Positions 1 through 10,760 of a stretch of DNA of 64,000 nt are shown in pieces. The notes under the pieces were generated by a model that was not told the origin of the DNA, searched no databases, and saw nothing but the letters and a program-made list of their open reading frames with translations. Source of the DNA: Hyposmocoma kahamanoa (lineage: Eukaryota > Arthropoda > Insecta > Lepidoptera > Cosmopterigidae). The position numbers and the translations under genes are program-made. The stretch lies in the NCBI RefSeq assembly GCF_003589595.1, contig NW_020655740.1:368286-432285 (forward strand), in the 5' to 3' direction. Numbering within the stretch: the first letter of the stretch is position 1; every line of letters starts with the position of its first letter.

Positions 1-36
1 TAGACAACATTTATTTTGGGATAATTAATAAATGTT

Positions 37-186
37 ATTTGATTTTGAATTCGGGACTTAATCACGTATAAAATTATTAATTAATTACCTCGACGTTTCA
101 GACATGTTGCAACGTCCATGGTCTCAAACGTCGAGGTAATTAAAATATGTATTATACGTGATTAAGTCCCGAATTAAAAATCAAAT
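37..186. repeat. Foldback MITE
   Basis: Two arms of about 60 bp (37-99 and 125-186) are near-perfect reverse complements around a short centre. Both arms contain CGGGACTTAATCACGTATA and its complement. No coding content. This is a typical non-autonomous foldback element. Confidence 0.75.
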
Positions 187-1200
187 AATGTGTGAAAATC
201 GTGAATGTTTAAATCAAATAATGAATAAATACTGTGTATCATCGTAGGACATATTTTGAAGGAATTCTTGGAGAATTTTGTTAACCTTTATGTAACAAAA
301 ATGGTATATGGCCAATTTGGCGTTTAATTTATTATACAAAAATGGCCCAAGAAACACAAAAAATGTGGAAATAAACACATGTTTTGATGATACAATTTTG
401 GTGCAGACAATATCTTTCCGTCTTTTGTTAGTGTTTTCAGTGCTATATGGGAGTGCAGTGTGCTGTTTGAGAACTGTGGACTTAATAAATAATTGTCTTA
501 CAGTTAGTACCTTACACGGCTTGTACAGAAGATCAGTGGGGTAAAGGAAAGGTCCTTTAGAACCTTAATGGTTGCTTAATCAACAGAAGTCATCATGCCA
601 TGCGTCAACCAATGTTGGCGGACAAAGGTGGAGTAGGTTCTGCTAGGCGAATAGAAAAATAAATTACAATTGTAACACAACGTAAATGAAATACTTATTT
701 GTTATTATAATCCTTCATCATAATATAATAAGTAAATATTTTTATAATTATTTATTTATGTATTTACATTGATATCATTGTGTATTTTTTTTTTATTTAT
801 TTACTTTAAAATGATATATTATTGTGTTTATTATTAATATTTATTTATATTATATACTATATTTATTATTAGTATTTATTAATATTGTTTCTCAATCTAT
901 CGCTGTGGTATCTTGTATCTTGGTTGCACCCCCTTCTAAGTACTTTTCCTATCCTAAGGTTGCCTGGAAGAAATTGCTACTTAGCAATAAGGCCGCCTGT
1001 TGTGCGTATGTTTATCTGTACATGTGTTTATGTTCGTGTGTTTATCTGTGCAATAAAGTATATATTCATTCATGAAATACTAGTAACCTCGCCTTGCCGC
1101 TAGATGACTCTGGGATCAAAATAAAACGCGCTATCGAAGTGTTAACTAAAGTACCATTTGAGTTGCAACAGAAAATTGTTTTGTATCGAATCATAGGGCC
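187..1200. other. AT-rich intergenic, no gene seen
   Basis: Short ORFs only, with no recognisable protein motif. 720-870 is low-complexity T/A-rich. The piece at 1118-1150 resembles 32701-32730, so at least that part is an old repeat. Confidence 0.5.
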
Positions 1201-1370
1201 TAGGGGTCGTATCCTAGAACTCTACTCAATGCTCAAGTCAGGAATTGAGTATGGTTTAAAGCACTCGAAATCATACTCAAGTCCCTGCCATTAGGGTCGT
1301 ATTTCTAGTGCTTGTGTTTCCAGTGCAATCCTGACTTGAGCATTGAGTAGAGTTCTAGAATACGACCCTA
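1201..1370. repeat. Foldback MITE, family 1, copy 1
   Basis: The left end TAGGGGTCGTATCCTAGAAC and the right end are inverted copies over about 45 bp, both containing CTCTACTCAATGCTCAAGTC. A second member of the family lies at 7316-7482. Confidence 0.75.
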
Positions 1371-2126
1371 TGAGTGGCATTCCAATACTTCCACCGGGTA
1401 GGATACTTGGATGTAAGCTAATAGAATCGTCGTTCTTGATCGTCGGCTGCCGCTTCCACCGGGTGAAATGGTGAGCTAGCATCCAGAATGAGCGCGATTG
1501 TGATTCCTATGTCGACAATACAACTACCTCAATAACCATTGCTCATTTATAGATTCAAGCGTCTTCACTCTTCCTCGCTTCATGTACCTATTACATAATT
1601 ACTATTAATTCTCTGCCCGTTATATTCTATATACATAGTAAAATGCATCTACACCCTGCAGTGTCTCGAAATATAAATACTTACCAGTACAAAAACTTAC
1701 AGCACAGCAGGTCCTCGCACTTTATGCCTCTCTCACTCGAGTGCTATCGTGCTAGCCCTACTGGTGAAGCCTGAAAGCCAGCAAATTGCTGAGGCTTCTA
1801 CCTTTCCTTCGACATAGTTTTAAGCTAAAATTTTGTATATATTCCGCTTACAATATTAACAGTAAGTATATTTGAAATACGTATAGACTTACTGTTCTTA
1901 GATCTATGGTTCTGATCGTAAACACGGCAGTATTATATATAACAAAATTATTATTATTTTTTTGTTGAAAATCTTTCAATAAAATCTTAGACTTATTGTA
2001 TAGTGTGACTACACCATTTTAGTTACACCATGTATAACATAAACACATTATGTTGAATCTTTGTGTGCTTGAAGTTACTTAATACTGCAGAACAAGCACA
2101 CCTATTAGCCATGGCGTATACATTTA
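1371..2126. other. Intergenic, nothing recognised
   Basis: No conserved reading frame, RNA gene or repeat structure identified. The sequence is AT-rich with short ORFs. Confidence 0.4.
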
Positions 2127-2340
2127 TACAAATAAATTTAACGAGCAAGAAACTCTAGGGATTGCTCTTTTCAAATAAATTTCAATGCTATGGAATACAC
2201 TTTGAATCAAATTTGTGTGGAATCTAGAGTCATGTCGTCTGTCCATACATCTTTATCTAACACGTAGTCTCCTATTTTGTAATATGACTTTTCAATCAAA
2301 ATATTTTTAATGTAGTTTTTAAACTTCGGGAATGATAATA

Positions 2341-2891
2341 CAGGGTGTCCCAAAAATCACAGGTCAAACTGACACCGGAGGTAGGTTGATCCAAGAGGTA
2401 CTGAACCAACCTAACATGACCCCAGTAAAAGTTGGACGGTTTTCGAGATNNNNNNNNNNNNNNNNNNNNNNNNNNNNNNNNNNNNNNNNNNNNNNNNNNN
2501 NNNNNNNNNNNNNNNNNNNNNNNNNNNNNNNNNNNNNNNNNNNNNNNNNNNNNNNNNNNNNNNNNNNNNNNNNNNNNNNNNNNNNNNNNNNNNNNNNNNN
2601 NNNNNNNNNNNNNNNNNNNNNNNNNNNNNNNNNNNNNNNNNNNNNNNNNNNNNNNNNNNNNNNNNNNNNNNNNNNNNNNNNNNNNNNNNNNNNNNNNNNN
2701 NNNNNNNNNNNNNNNNNNNNNNNNNNNNNNNNNNNNNNNNNNNNNNNNNNNNNNNNNNNNNNNNNNNNNNNNNNNNNNNNNNNNNNNNNNNNNNNNNNNN
2801 NNNNNNNNNNNNNNNNNNNNNNNNNNNNNNNNNNNNNNNNNNNNNNNNNACCTCCGGTGTCAGTTTGACCTGTGATTTTTGGGACACCCTG
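2341..2891. mobile_element. TIR transposon with TA target duplication, interior unsequenced
   Basis: The 42-bp ends 2341-2382 and 2850-2891 are perfect inverted repeats starting CAGGGTGTCCC. TA sits on both sides (2339-2340 and 2892-2893), and comparison with the uninterrupted LINE copy at 19.9 kb confirms the insertion point. TA target use suggests the Tc1/mariner (IS630) superfamily. Most of the interior is Ns, so no transposase can be examined. Confidence 0.7.
2450..2849. other. Assembly gap, 400 N
   Basis: Exactly 400 unknown bases. The right edge coincides with the start of the inverted repeat of the transposon at 2341-2891. ORFs drawn across the gap are meaningless. Confidence 1.
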
Positions 2892-3269
2892 TATATGTTC
2901 CGGAAACTTATTGTAAAAACGTATGCATTTCCCCATAAAAGAATCGTTTACCTTGGTTAAACGAAATCGCGCTACCATGAGTTTGGACTTAGCTCTGAGG
3001 TTGATGTCATGGATATCTTCTTTCTTATTTAAAGTCTATGGTTTTTGCATACAAATATGGTTTGTATGTCTGCCGCTTTACGTCTACGACTTATCTATTA
3101 TATTCATGTTTAAGTTTAAGTTAAATTACGTATGACATTAGGTATTAAAATTACACCTATAACCCTTTTAATCAGGCACCATAACAAAGGGCACGAGTGT
3201 TCCAAAGATGTTATTTCGGCTATCACGCACACGACGAAGAAAAAAAGCTGCTTTCTTCGTTGCAACAAT

Positions 3270-3952
3270 AATAACGCACACACTCAACATATCCCCGCAC
3301 TAGGGCAAACTCTGTGTCGCGGGTGCCATGGACACACACATAGACAACCACAAATTACTATTTACTACCGCTGCCACTTTTCGACGGCTCTACCCATTAC
3401 CAGTTAGCTGCCTTGGACTTGGTGGAGCGAGAAGCAAAGAGATTTATTAACAACAATTCTCTTGCGGAGTCGAAGCTACAACATCTCAAACATCGCAGAA
3501 AAGTAGCTTGCTTGTCGGTTTGCTATCGGATTTTGTTCTTCCTTCGGCCGATTAGAAGGTCCGAAACACTCCATCCTTATGTCGTTGATATACTATCACT
3601 TCGCTTGGCTAAGCGCTTAGCTTTCTCCTTTCTGATGCGTGCGGCAATGGATTGGAATAATCTACCGGCCGGCATCTATGTTTCCCGAAACGTACAATTT
3701 GGGGCTATTCAAGGCTAGAGCGAATAGGCATTTTTTAGGCAAACGTGTTCCATCGTCGGTCACATCGTCGCTTAGCATCAGGTGAGATTGTGGCCAAGCG
3801 TGTGTCTGTTATATGTAAAAAAAATTACACCCAAACTCACGAGAAAAATAAATGTGGGCCATACATTTTCTCCTGGCCCGGGAATCGATACTGGGACCTC
3901 TACGTAGCAGTAAATGCTAATCGTTCGGCCACGGAGGCAGTTAGCAATATCC
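3270..3952 (-). repeat. tRNA-derived SINE (family A), split by a LINE fragment
   Basis: 3270-3358 and 3822-3952 together make one SINE-A copy. The block with CTGTGTCGCGGGTG and CATAGACAACCACAAATTAC continues after the interruption with TTACACCCAAACTCACGAG and a B-box-like CCCGGGAATCGATACTGGGA. Other copies are at 8750, 10697 (partial), 11625, 17903 and 31565. The B-box-like motif, read on the minus strand, shows tRNA ancestry. Confidence 0.75.
3359..3821 (+). mobile_element. LINE ORF2 C-terminal fragment inserted in SINE-A
   Basis: The plus-strand reading 3413-3718 ends with a typical LINE C-terminus: MRAAMDWNNLPAGIYVSRNV, followed in another frame by a VPSSVTSSL-like tail. The insert is bounded by AAATTAC on both sides (3352-3358 and 3822-3828), a probable target-site duplication. 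It is 5' truncated, as LINE insertions usually are, and ends in an A-run. Confidence 0.7.
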
Positions 3953-4167
3953 TTGCTGTTCTTTGTTTGGAAGGTTAGCATGGCACCATTAGTTTTCTCA
4001 TAGTGTCTATATTTCCGTGATGTCTTCAACTGTTTGTGTGAAAATTGACTTTACGAACTTTGTCTACTGCCGTGTTGCAATATTAAGTATTATTAAACAC
4101 ACGATATTGTACTATTATAGTATATTAAATTGTTTTTGTGAAATTACTCCACTAGTCCACAAAGAAA

Positions 4168-4245
4168 AATTCGATCGGGCTGGCCTCGAACCAGCGACCT
4201 CGCCATACCGTGTCTAACTGGGCTACGGAACGACCCAACAGACCT
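4168..4245 (-). repeat. tRNA-like SINE head
   Basis: Minus strand carries a B-box-like GGTTCGAGGCC and an A-box-like region, resembling the heads at 33549-33626 and 55250-55320. The arms do not fold into a complete tRNA, so I do not call a tRNA gene. Confidence 0.5.
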
Positions 4246-4339
4246 TACGAATTTCTCAATGTACTTGTTGCAAATGTTTGTTTTTGATTTTAACGACTTT
4301 TTGCTGTAACGAGAATTCTATATTCTATATAAGTTTTTC

Positions 4340-4700
4340 TTCTTGCCACGCGACTTCGGCCACGACACGACGAGGTAGCTAGTTCGAGTCCAGCCGGATC
4401 TTTGTATTAATACTTACTGCATTTTTTATTAACGACGAGAAAGAGTAAAACTTGAGTCTAATCACTCGACCATTTAGTAGCAGTAGAACTCCGTGTGAAA
4501 GAGTCCAGGGAAGTACTTACCTATTTCTGCCGGCAAGCATTACTGTGTTGTGATTTTGAAGGGTAAGATGCTGATGAAATCACCGGCACATGGGACTTGT
4601 CAGTTTATGTTTGAGGGTGACGAGTGCAGTGGCAGTGGCCGTAAGATCTTTGAGATTTAAAGCTCTGAGTGGCACTGCAACTGTTATCAGAAATCAGAAA
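4340..4700 (+). repeat. Composite SINE-like repeat: tRNA-like head plus family B body
   Basis: A tRNA-like head with CTAGTTCGAGTCCAGCCGGA at about 4380 is followed by the family B body: CTTACCTATTTCTGCCG, CACATGGGACTTGTC and GAGTGGCACTGCAACTGTTA. The same head-body order recurs at 35750-36000. Family B is the commonest repeat in the window, with at least 14 copies or pieces. Confidence 0.6.
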
Positions 4701-4867
4701 CCTTTATTGTATGAACTGGTAGATTAAGATGTTACTACACATTTGTTTCGCAGTTCTTACCCAAGTCGGGCGTACAATTTCTTAAAATTACAGTATAATT
4801 AAGATATAATATAAATTTAAACATCCATAAAATAAAATTAAATTAAATTAAACATGATGTACTTTTG

Positions 4868-5118
4868 TCAAATATTTGATATCACTTTATAAAATTCACT
4901 TATATTATAGACAGAAAACATTGTCAATTAGCCATTTCTTTAAATGAGCCTTGAATGGATTACCATTAAAGTATTTTATATCAATCGGGATCCTGTTATA
5001 AGTTCCGATGGCCGTTACATAAGTGCTGTGGTCAAAGATCGTGCTTTTCATCACAGGGAGTACAAGACGGTCCTTGTTCCTTACGTTAACGGAGTGTGGA
5101 TTGGATTGGAGTGTTATC
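4868..5118 (-). mobile_element. LINE ORF2 C-terminal fragment
   Basis: The minus-strand ORF (71 codons) reads like a LINE C-terminus: NVRNKDRLVLPVMKS, then GTYNRIPIDIKY and FKAHLKKWLIDNVF. This pattern (RNKxxL, YNxIP, FKxxLKxxLI) is common to Jockey/CR1-type LINE ends. Truncated, not functional. Confidence 0.6.
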
Positions 5119-5710
5119 ATTAGGCGTTTCGCTTACCACCAGGCGCACGACTGGTTCGTCCTATCCTTTGGTGTAATAAAATGTCCCGATCCTGAGCTAA
5201 CTGGACCCCAGCTTTAGCATAGGCGTCCAGTTCTTCATGCTATCGCTTCTTCGGCCTTCCGCGGCGCCTTACGCTTTTGGGGCTCCACTGAGTGGTTACA
5301 TCGGCCCCATAAGTCTTCAGACATGCGGCAAACATCAACTCCATTTCAGCTTCGCAGCTTTTTGAGCTACATCAACAATCTGAGTTTCGTGATCCGAATC
5401 CGGTCGGTCCGTTTCACACCAAGTACGTCGCACTCCATTGCTCGTTGGCAGAGCCTGAGTCTTGGATTTTCGTAAGTGACCAAACATACGCGCCATAAGT
5501 TCTACTTTTTGAAAGATATAAAGAGAGCACCCCTCACAAGATCTTTAATAATCCAAAGGCCAATAGATTCTTAGTAGAAGTAGACCTCTTTGTAAAAGAG
5601 TTCGTCCAGGCAAAGTACTGCCACCTTACCTATTTCTGTCGCCAAGTAGCAAGTGTGCTGGTAAAATTACAGGCACACGGGACTTGTCAACTTATGTATC
5701 CGCTCACGCG
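5119..5710 (+). repeat. Family B repeat pieces
   Basis: 5119-5175 matches the family B end (GTTTCGCTTACCACCAGGCG, CCTTTGGTGTAATAAAATG). 5590-5710 matches the family B start (CCACCTTACCTATTTCTG, GCACACGGGACTTGTCAAC). The stretch between, 5176-5590, has no recognised feature. Confidence 0.55.
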
Positions 5711-6190
5711 ATGCGCTCCTCCTACCGCAAAATGGCGGCTATTTGGTTTCGCAAATTAGAAAAGCATTCAGTTTAAATACAAGTTTTTATAAATAAAAAT
5801 TATTATTCTGCATTGCTAAATAAATACCCTCCGTACTACCAACAAAAACATCTCAAATAAAATGAAATGAAATTTTTGGTGTACTTGGATAAATATGATA
5901 ATATTCCGTTTGAGTGGTTCTAACGTTTACCTTGAAATTACTCCTTAAAGTATAGTTTATAAACATTTATATTCAGGGTAAACTTAAAAAACGCTACTTA
6001 TGGTATGTTTTCAATAAATAAACACCGAAATCACCAGCCCAAACAATAACACACACGATTGTCGTGACGTATTTTTGAAGTTGTTTATTTTTTTTAAATG
6101 ACAGACCCAAGCATTAAAATCTTTATGGTTTGCTAGAATAGTTACCGAAATAGCAATTAATATTAGTTCTTTTACCTTTGTTATAACTTC
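5711..6190. other. AT-rich intergenic, nothing recognised
   Basis: No conserved ORF, no inverted repeat or known repeat seen. Several A- and T-runs. Confidence 0.4.
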
Positions 6191-6214
6191 GATATCCGAT
6201 AAATAGGTATAAAA

Positions 6215-6425
6215 TCATCACCGGCACCTCTAGGTGTGGTATGCGTCTACGGCTGCATGTATCGCGTGAGCGGGTATACAGTGCCCCTCAGATATTTGCG
6301 TGGCACTGCAAAGCTTAACATCAGGCGCACGACTTGGCGGTCTCGTCATTTGATGCCCTTCCAGGCAATGGATGGATGGAGAGATCAGAGAGAGGCCTTT
6401 GCTCAGCAGTGGGACACATTAGGGT
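6215..6425 (+). repeat. Family B piece followed by RTE-type LINE tail
   Basis: 6280-6350 holds degraded family B sequence (GTGCCCCTCAGATATTTGCG, TCAGGCGCACGACTTG). 6370-6420 has AGGCCTTTGCTCAGCAGTGG, a sequence very common at the end of RTE-type LINEs in Lepidoptera. Both are fragments. Confidence 0.5.
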
Positions 6426-6775
6426 AATTGTACCTAATTGTAATTCTACGTCGACTTCTCAATCTTTAGTCTACTCTGCGAGCTTAATTCAGGGATTGGC
6501 GGCGGCGTCGCCAAATTAATTTCGTATATTTCGGTTATTGCAGTTCTTATACTACGTAACGTCACTACTTTGCAGTTGTTGTAGATTGATAGGCAAAGTT
6601 TACAAGTTGGTTGCGGCATAACTCCGGCCGGCACGGCATCAGTTCTTTTGGGACTCTTTCAAACCGCTTATTGATTTACCCCGGCCTCTTCGACGTTTTC
6701 GTTCAATAGGAGGCCGAGTAATTGTGGAGCTTCTGCGCCCACGTTAATGTGACTATCATAACATCTCTCATTATA

Positions 6776-7036
6776 AAAAGCCTACCTCAAAAGTTCGCTG
6801 AATTACATCCATTTGCCAAGGTTTATTGAAATCTGTTAACGGAAAGTCCGCGAACGGGGATTCATCACCTCTTGGCCACCATTAGAGGTAGAATAGTTTC
6901 TTCAAATATAAATGGGACCAATACTGAGGCGCCCTCTTTCCAAGAAAAAAGAATCATCATAATAGGTTCACAGATGCACACAAAATAAATTACAGTTGAA
7001 TTGAGAACCTCCTCCTTTTTGAAGTTGGTTAAAAAA
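6776..7036 (+). repeat. MITE family D copy
   Basis: It starts with CTACCTCAAAAGTTCG and ends CTCCTCCTTTTTGAAGTTGG. It is the same family as the better preserved copies at 8206-8643 and 45838-46283, but shorter and more diverged. Confidence 0.6.
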
Positions 7037-7315
7037 TATGCTATAGTTTGTAACATCTATTCTACTTATCCAGAGCAATAACATTATTGATATTTCAAAT
7101 GGACGTATGGTATTTTATCTTCGGAGCTAAATCGCTTATATATTTGTTTTTTTTTTTTTCAATTAATACAACTTTTTGGGCTCTTTGCAGCTACCATGGT
7201 CGTGAATGTTATTATTATTGCCTTTATGGCGGCCACTAACTGGGCTTGTGCCAGTGTCAGTTTTATTAAAGATAGTTAAAGACGAAAAACGAAAGATGCT
7301 AGTGTGGTGGCCTCT

Positions 7316-7482
7316 TAGGGTCGTATTCCAGAACTCTACTCAATGCTCAAATCGGGACTTGAGTTTGATTTCAAGCACTGGAAATGCGACACTAATGGCA
7401 AGGACTTGGGTATGATTTCTAGTGCTTTAAATCATACTCAAGTCCTGACTTGAACATTGATTAGAGTTCTGGAATACGAGGC
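7316..7482. repeat. Foldback MITE, family 1, copy 2
   Basis: Left arm TAGGGTCGTATTCCAGAACT with CTCTACTCAATGCTCAA is inverted at the right end (ATTAGAGTTCTGGAATACGA). Same family as 1201-1370. It is followed at 7495-7550 by a short very GC-rich block (GCGCGGCGACCGCGCGGCG) of unknown nature. Confidence 0.7.
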
Positions 7483-8205
7483 TTAGATGCACGCAGTACC
7501 TGCGCGGCGGCAACGCGGTCTCCGCGCGGCGACCGCGCGGCGTGAGCGCGATTACATTTGTATCGAATAAATCGCCCTTATAGTTCGTCTAACGTTTTAA
7601 TTTACTTTTGACAGCTCTACTTCTAATCAATTAGTGATGTCCTAATGCGTTACCGATTCGATTTTTTATAACAATCGATTTTACTTAAGAAGTTTTAATC
7701 GTAATTTGAATTCATTCAGAAACAATGACTTCGTTGAACAACGATAGTTCATAAAGTAAAAAAGAGTTTTAATCGATTGACATTTTCAACATTGTATTAG
7801 GAATTAAGAAACGGGGTGACGTGACCTTGGTAGACCGTAAACCATTAGAATTTATTATAATTATTTCAAATTTATTTGTTTTCATTGTAATTTATTTGAC
7901 AGTTACCAAAACCTATTCAACGGAGAAATCAACTTGATATAATCTTCGTTACATAATCTGTCGTCTTGATAAATATCATCGGAGCTAAAAAGCACGTCGC
8001 TTTACTTTGTCAATGCTTGCTTGTTAATAATTATGGAACTTCGTAGGCACGCTTATGTCAAAAGTATAGTAAACAGGGGGTCGGAATATAGTATTGTTTA
8101 TTGTCATTCTTGTAAATAGAGTCGATACAACCTCAAATGGTTGATTCCGCACAACACTTTCAGTGTTAAATCAGTCATTTTGGAAAAAATATATAGTATA
8201 ATCTC
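7483..8205. other. Intergenic, nothing recognised beyond a GC-rich patch
   Basis: Apart from the GC-rich patch at 7495-7550, the stretch is AT-rich without a conserved ORF or clear repeat. Confidence 0.4.
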
Positions 8206-8643
8206 AGTACAGAGTACTAAAAAAAACCGACCTCAAAAGTACGTGGAATTACGTCTATACTAAGTTTTATTGAAATATCCCCTAGTTCGCCACTATACAG
8301 GACTTGACACTGGAGATAATAAAAATAGGTTCTCACTACTCAAAGTATATTGAGAGAAAAACGCCTTGAATTGGAGAAATAGCAAAATCAACCATTAAAG
8401 TAATTTCTCCTAAATTAAAGTTAGGCGCTATTTATGAAAATGAATCTTCATGCGTGAACAGCCACCCTTCGAAGTGGATGATTTTCTTCAAAATGAAATG
8501 GGACCACTATGGAAGTACCCCCTTTCCGACAAAAAAAGAATCATGAAAATCGGTTCACGAATACCGGAGTTATCGCGTAACATACATACAAAAAAAAGAA
8601 CATACAGTCGAATTGAGAACCTCCTCCTTTTTTGAAGTCGGTT
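8206..8643 (+). repeat. MITE family D, well-preserved copy
   Basis: Starts CAGTACAGAGTACTAAAAAA, then ACCGACCTCAAAAG, and ends TTTTTTGAAGTCGGTT, so the AACCGAC/GTCGGTT ends are inverted. Almost the same sequence recurs at 45838-46283 inside a cortex intron, suggesting fairly recent movement. Confidence 0.7.
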
Positions 8644-8749
8644 AAAAATTGAGGACATACACTGATTTACTATACGGCGTGAAAACAGGATTCCTGAAAA
8701 TTTTCACGATAGAAAAAAATAACAAACTCACTTCATAAGTCGTTTTTTC

Positions 8750-8914
8750 CACACTCATATCCCTGCACTAGGGAAACCCTGTGTCGCGGGTGCCATGGAC
8801 ACACCATAGACAACCACAAATTACACCCCAACTCACGAGAGAAATAAATGTAGGCCATTCAAATATTTCTCCCGACCCGGGAATCGAACCCGGGACCTCT
8901 GCATAGGCAGTTAT
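8750..8914 (-). repeat. tRNA-derived SINE (family A)
   Basis: Full-length-like copy: CCCTGCACTAGGGAAACCC, CTGTGTCGCGGGTGCCATGG and a B-box-like CCGGGAATCGAACCCGGGAC. Minus orientation relative to the tRNA head. Confidence 0.75.
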
Positions 8915-8989
8915 ATCGAAGGAACTTTCCTTTTTCTTCGGTCTTTGTATCAATAATAATAACTTCTATTCCTTGAGAATAAATTGTAA

Positions 8990-9430
8990 ATCTAATCTAT
9001 CTACCGACCCGAGAGATAGGGTTTTCCGGAGAGACTACGGACTCGACGGCAAGATCTGGGTACGGCGGGTTCCGGGCCAAGCCCTCCGACGGTTATACGT
9101 CTTCACGGGCGTCTCTGGCAGACCCGGACTTGGGTATGGACTCGCTGGAGTTTGTGGTTAGCTGCAGGGACGAACACGTTCGTCTGCCCCGGTAGATGGT
9201 GACCGGGGCGTTCGTCCCGCGACGGGAAGTGAGCGTGCCTACAGCTCCGGTACCTATCTGGAAAATAGGGAGGATGCTGTACGTGTACCCGGAGCGGCTC
9301 ACCTAAGGCACTAGTCTTACAGAGAACCGGATGAAGTACGTGCTAATCCGCGGTTAGCACCTGACTTAGATGGTCCCTGTGCGAGCTCACACCAGTCCTA
9401 GTGCCCTTCCCGCATAACCAAGAGGTTGAT
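8990..9430. other. GC-rich block of unknown origin, possibly retroelement UTR
   Basis: Unlike its AT-rich surroundings, 9000-9430 is GC-rich. It has short ORFs on both strands but no protein motif I recognise. The composition and abrupt right edge into AT-rich DNA resemble an untranslated end of a retroelement. I could not match it to another block in the window. Confidence 0.3.
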
Positions 9431-10696
9431 AGGGAGGGGTTCTATAAACAAAACTTATGTAAAAAGATATGAGACTTGTAAGTCTAATCTAGAAAATCTG
9501 TAATTATTTACTTATTGTATGTACATTTTGATTGTAATAGGCTGTTGATTTGAAATTAAAAGTTTATCGGATTTTCAGGTATTTGCGATATGTACACGTA
9601 GGAAATGAAACTATAATTTCGGAAGTAAGTCGCGTATATTGTACACTCCGTCCGAAAATTTCTCGAAACTTTGTTAAAAAACGAATATACACGATTTACA
9701 TCCGAAATAAGGGTTTATTTCCTATTTATAACATTTGTTTTACATCAATCACCATTCAAATAGCGCAAAAATTTGACAAATCAATTGCTTCTTCGAAGAA
9801 GCGCTTGAAAATAAGCAACTACAAAACACTTACCAATAAATCATCAGCACGTGCCCTTTGTGCCGACCATTCACGGCATTGCACCAACATTAAATTGCCT
9901 GTCAAAACGTGATCCAAATATAGCCGGAGTTTAATTCGAAGGCTCGAAGTTCACACCTTCATGGTCAATTAAAAGATATCGAGCCGCGCCTGGCACCGCC
10001 ATCGCTGGCACCATACAAACCGCGATAGTACTTACCGCATAGGTTTTTTCAAACTCCACTTCCATTGAACTCGGGCAAATTAAGGGTGACGGGAAACTTC
10101 TGTCAGTATAGGGTGATTGCAAAATAATGCGTCAATGCTGCGAGAAAGAAACTCAGGAACCCTTAGAATCAATTTACTTTATAAATTATTATAAAACTCG
10201 CGCATTCCGCGGAAAATTTTGTCTTGTAGTTTGTACGTGTGCGATGTACAATATCGTTACAAAAATTTGCTTCCATTCCGTTCCGCCGCAATATAAATTC
10301 AGTCTTACGGCGATTAGCGGCAATTCGTGTTAGAGACTAAACTCAAGACATGTGTAGTTTTGACGTTTACGTGATGTTCGCTATAGTGCAGAGTAATATG
10401 GAAATTAACGGTCTTGGAACAACTCAAAAATCTACAATGACAGTCGTCTCTATAAAAGAAGGGTATGCCAGGTGTTGGCTACTTTCCTGACCTGACTAAA
10501 GATTCAGCGACTTGAGATTTTATGCGGCAATTTTTTCGCATATTGGTTAAAATAGGGCCTCAACTTTTCTACAACCCATACCAAAACCGAGGCCACGTGT
10601 TCTATAGTAATTAAAGTACTATTTTTTCTAGGCACAGCGCCGATCGATAATCTGGTAATCATTGATGGTGATGAGTTATTAATAATATAATGACGC
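9431..10696. other. Intergenic, two weak minus-strand exon-like pieces
   Basis: No conserved gene. Minus strand 9834-9898 is bounded by a good acceptor (TTTTGACAG) and donor (GTAAGTG), and a donor GTAAGTAC follows an open frame near 10040, but the phases do not join into one frame. 10265-10310 (CATTCCGTTCCGCCGCAATA) resembles the MITE end at 39620-39650. Confidence 0.3.
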
Positions 10697-10760
10697 AACA
10701 CACTCAAAGCCCCGCACTAGGGAAACCCTACGTAGCGGCACACCCCGGACACTCCATACA
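10697..10760 (-). repeat. Partial SINE family A
   Basis: CACTCAAAGCCCCGCACTAG and GGGAAACCCTACGTAGCGG match the distal part of family A. The tRNA-like part is missing. Confidence 0.5.

Larger units (their letters stand above)
2127..3110 (-). mobile_element. LINE 3' end, split by a DNA transposon
   Basis: Read on the minus strand, the right part (2892-3110) encodes a LINE ORF2-like C-terminus with the motif MGKCIRFYNKFPE, and the left part (2127-2340) is its 3' tail. A second copy at 19625-20130 shares the same order of blocks without interruption, so the gap-containing element at 2341-2891 is a later insertion. The clade is probably Jockey or CR1-like. Fragment only, not functional. Confidence 0.65.

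Noticed and set aside
2332..2978. Four ORFs crossing the first N gap
   Set aside because: Most codons are unknown bases; the flanks are transposon ends, not protein-coding.
4168..4245. tRNA gene candidates (also 33549, 55250, 8750, 17903, 31565)
   Set aside because: B-box-like motifs are present but acceptor and anticodon stems do not close, and the copies are dispersed repeats, so they are SINE heads.
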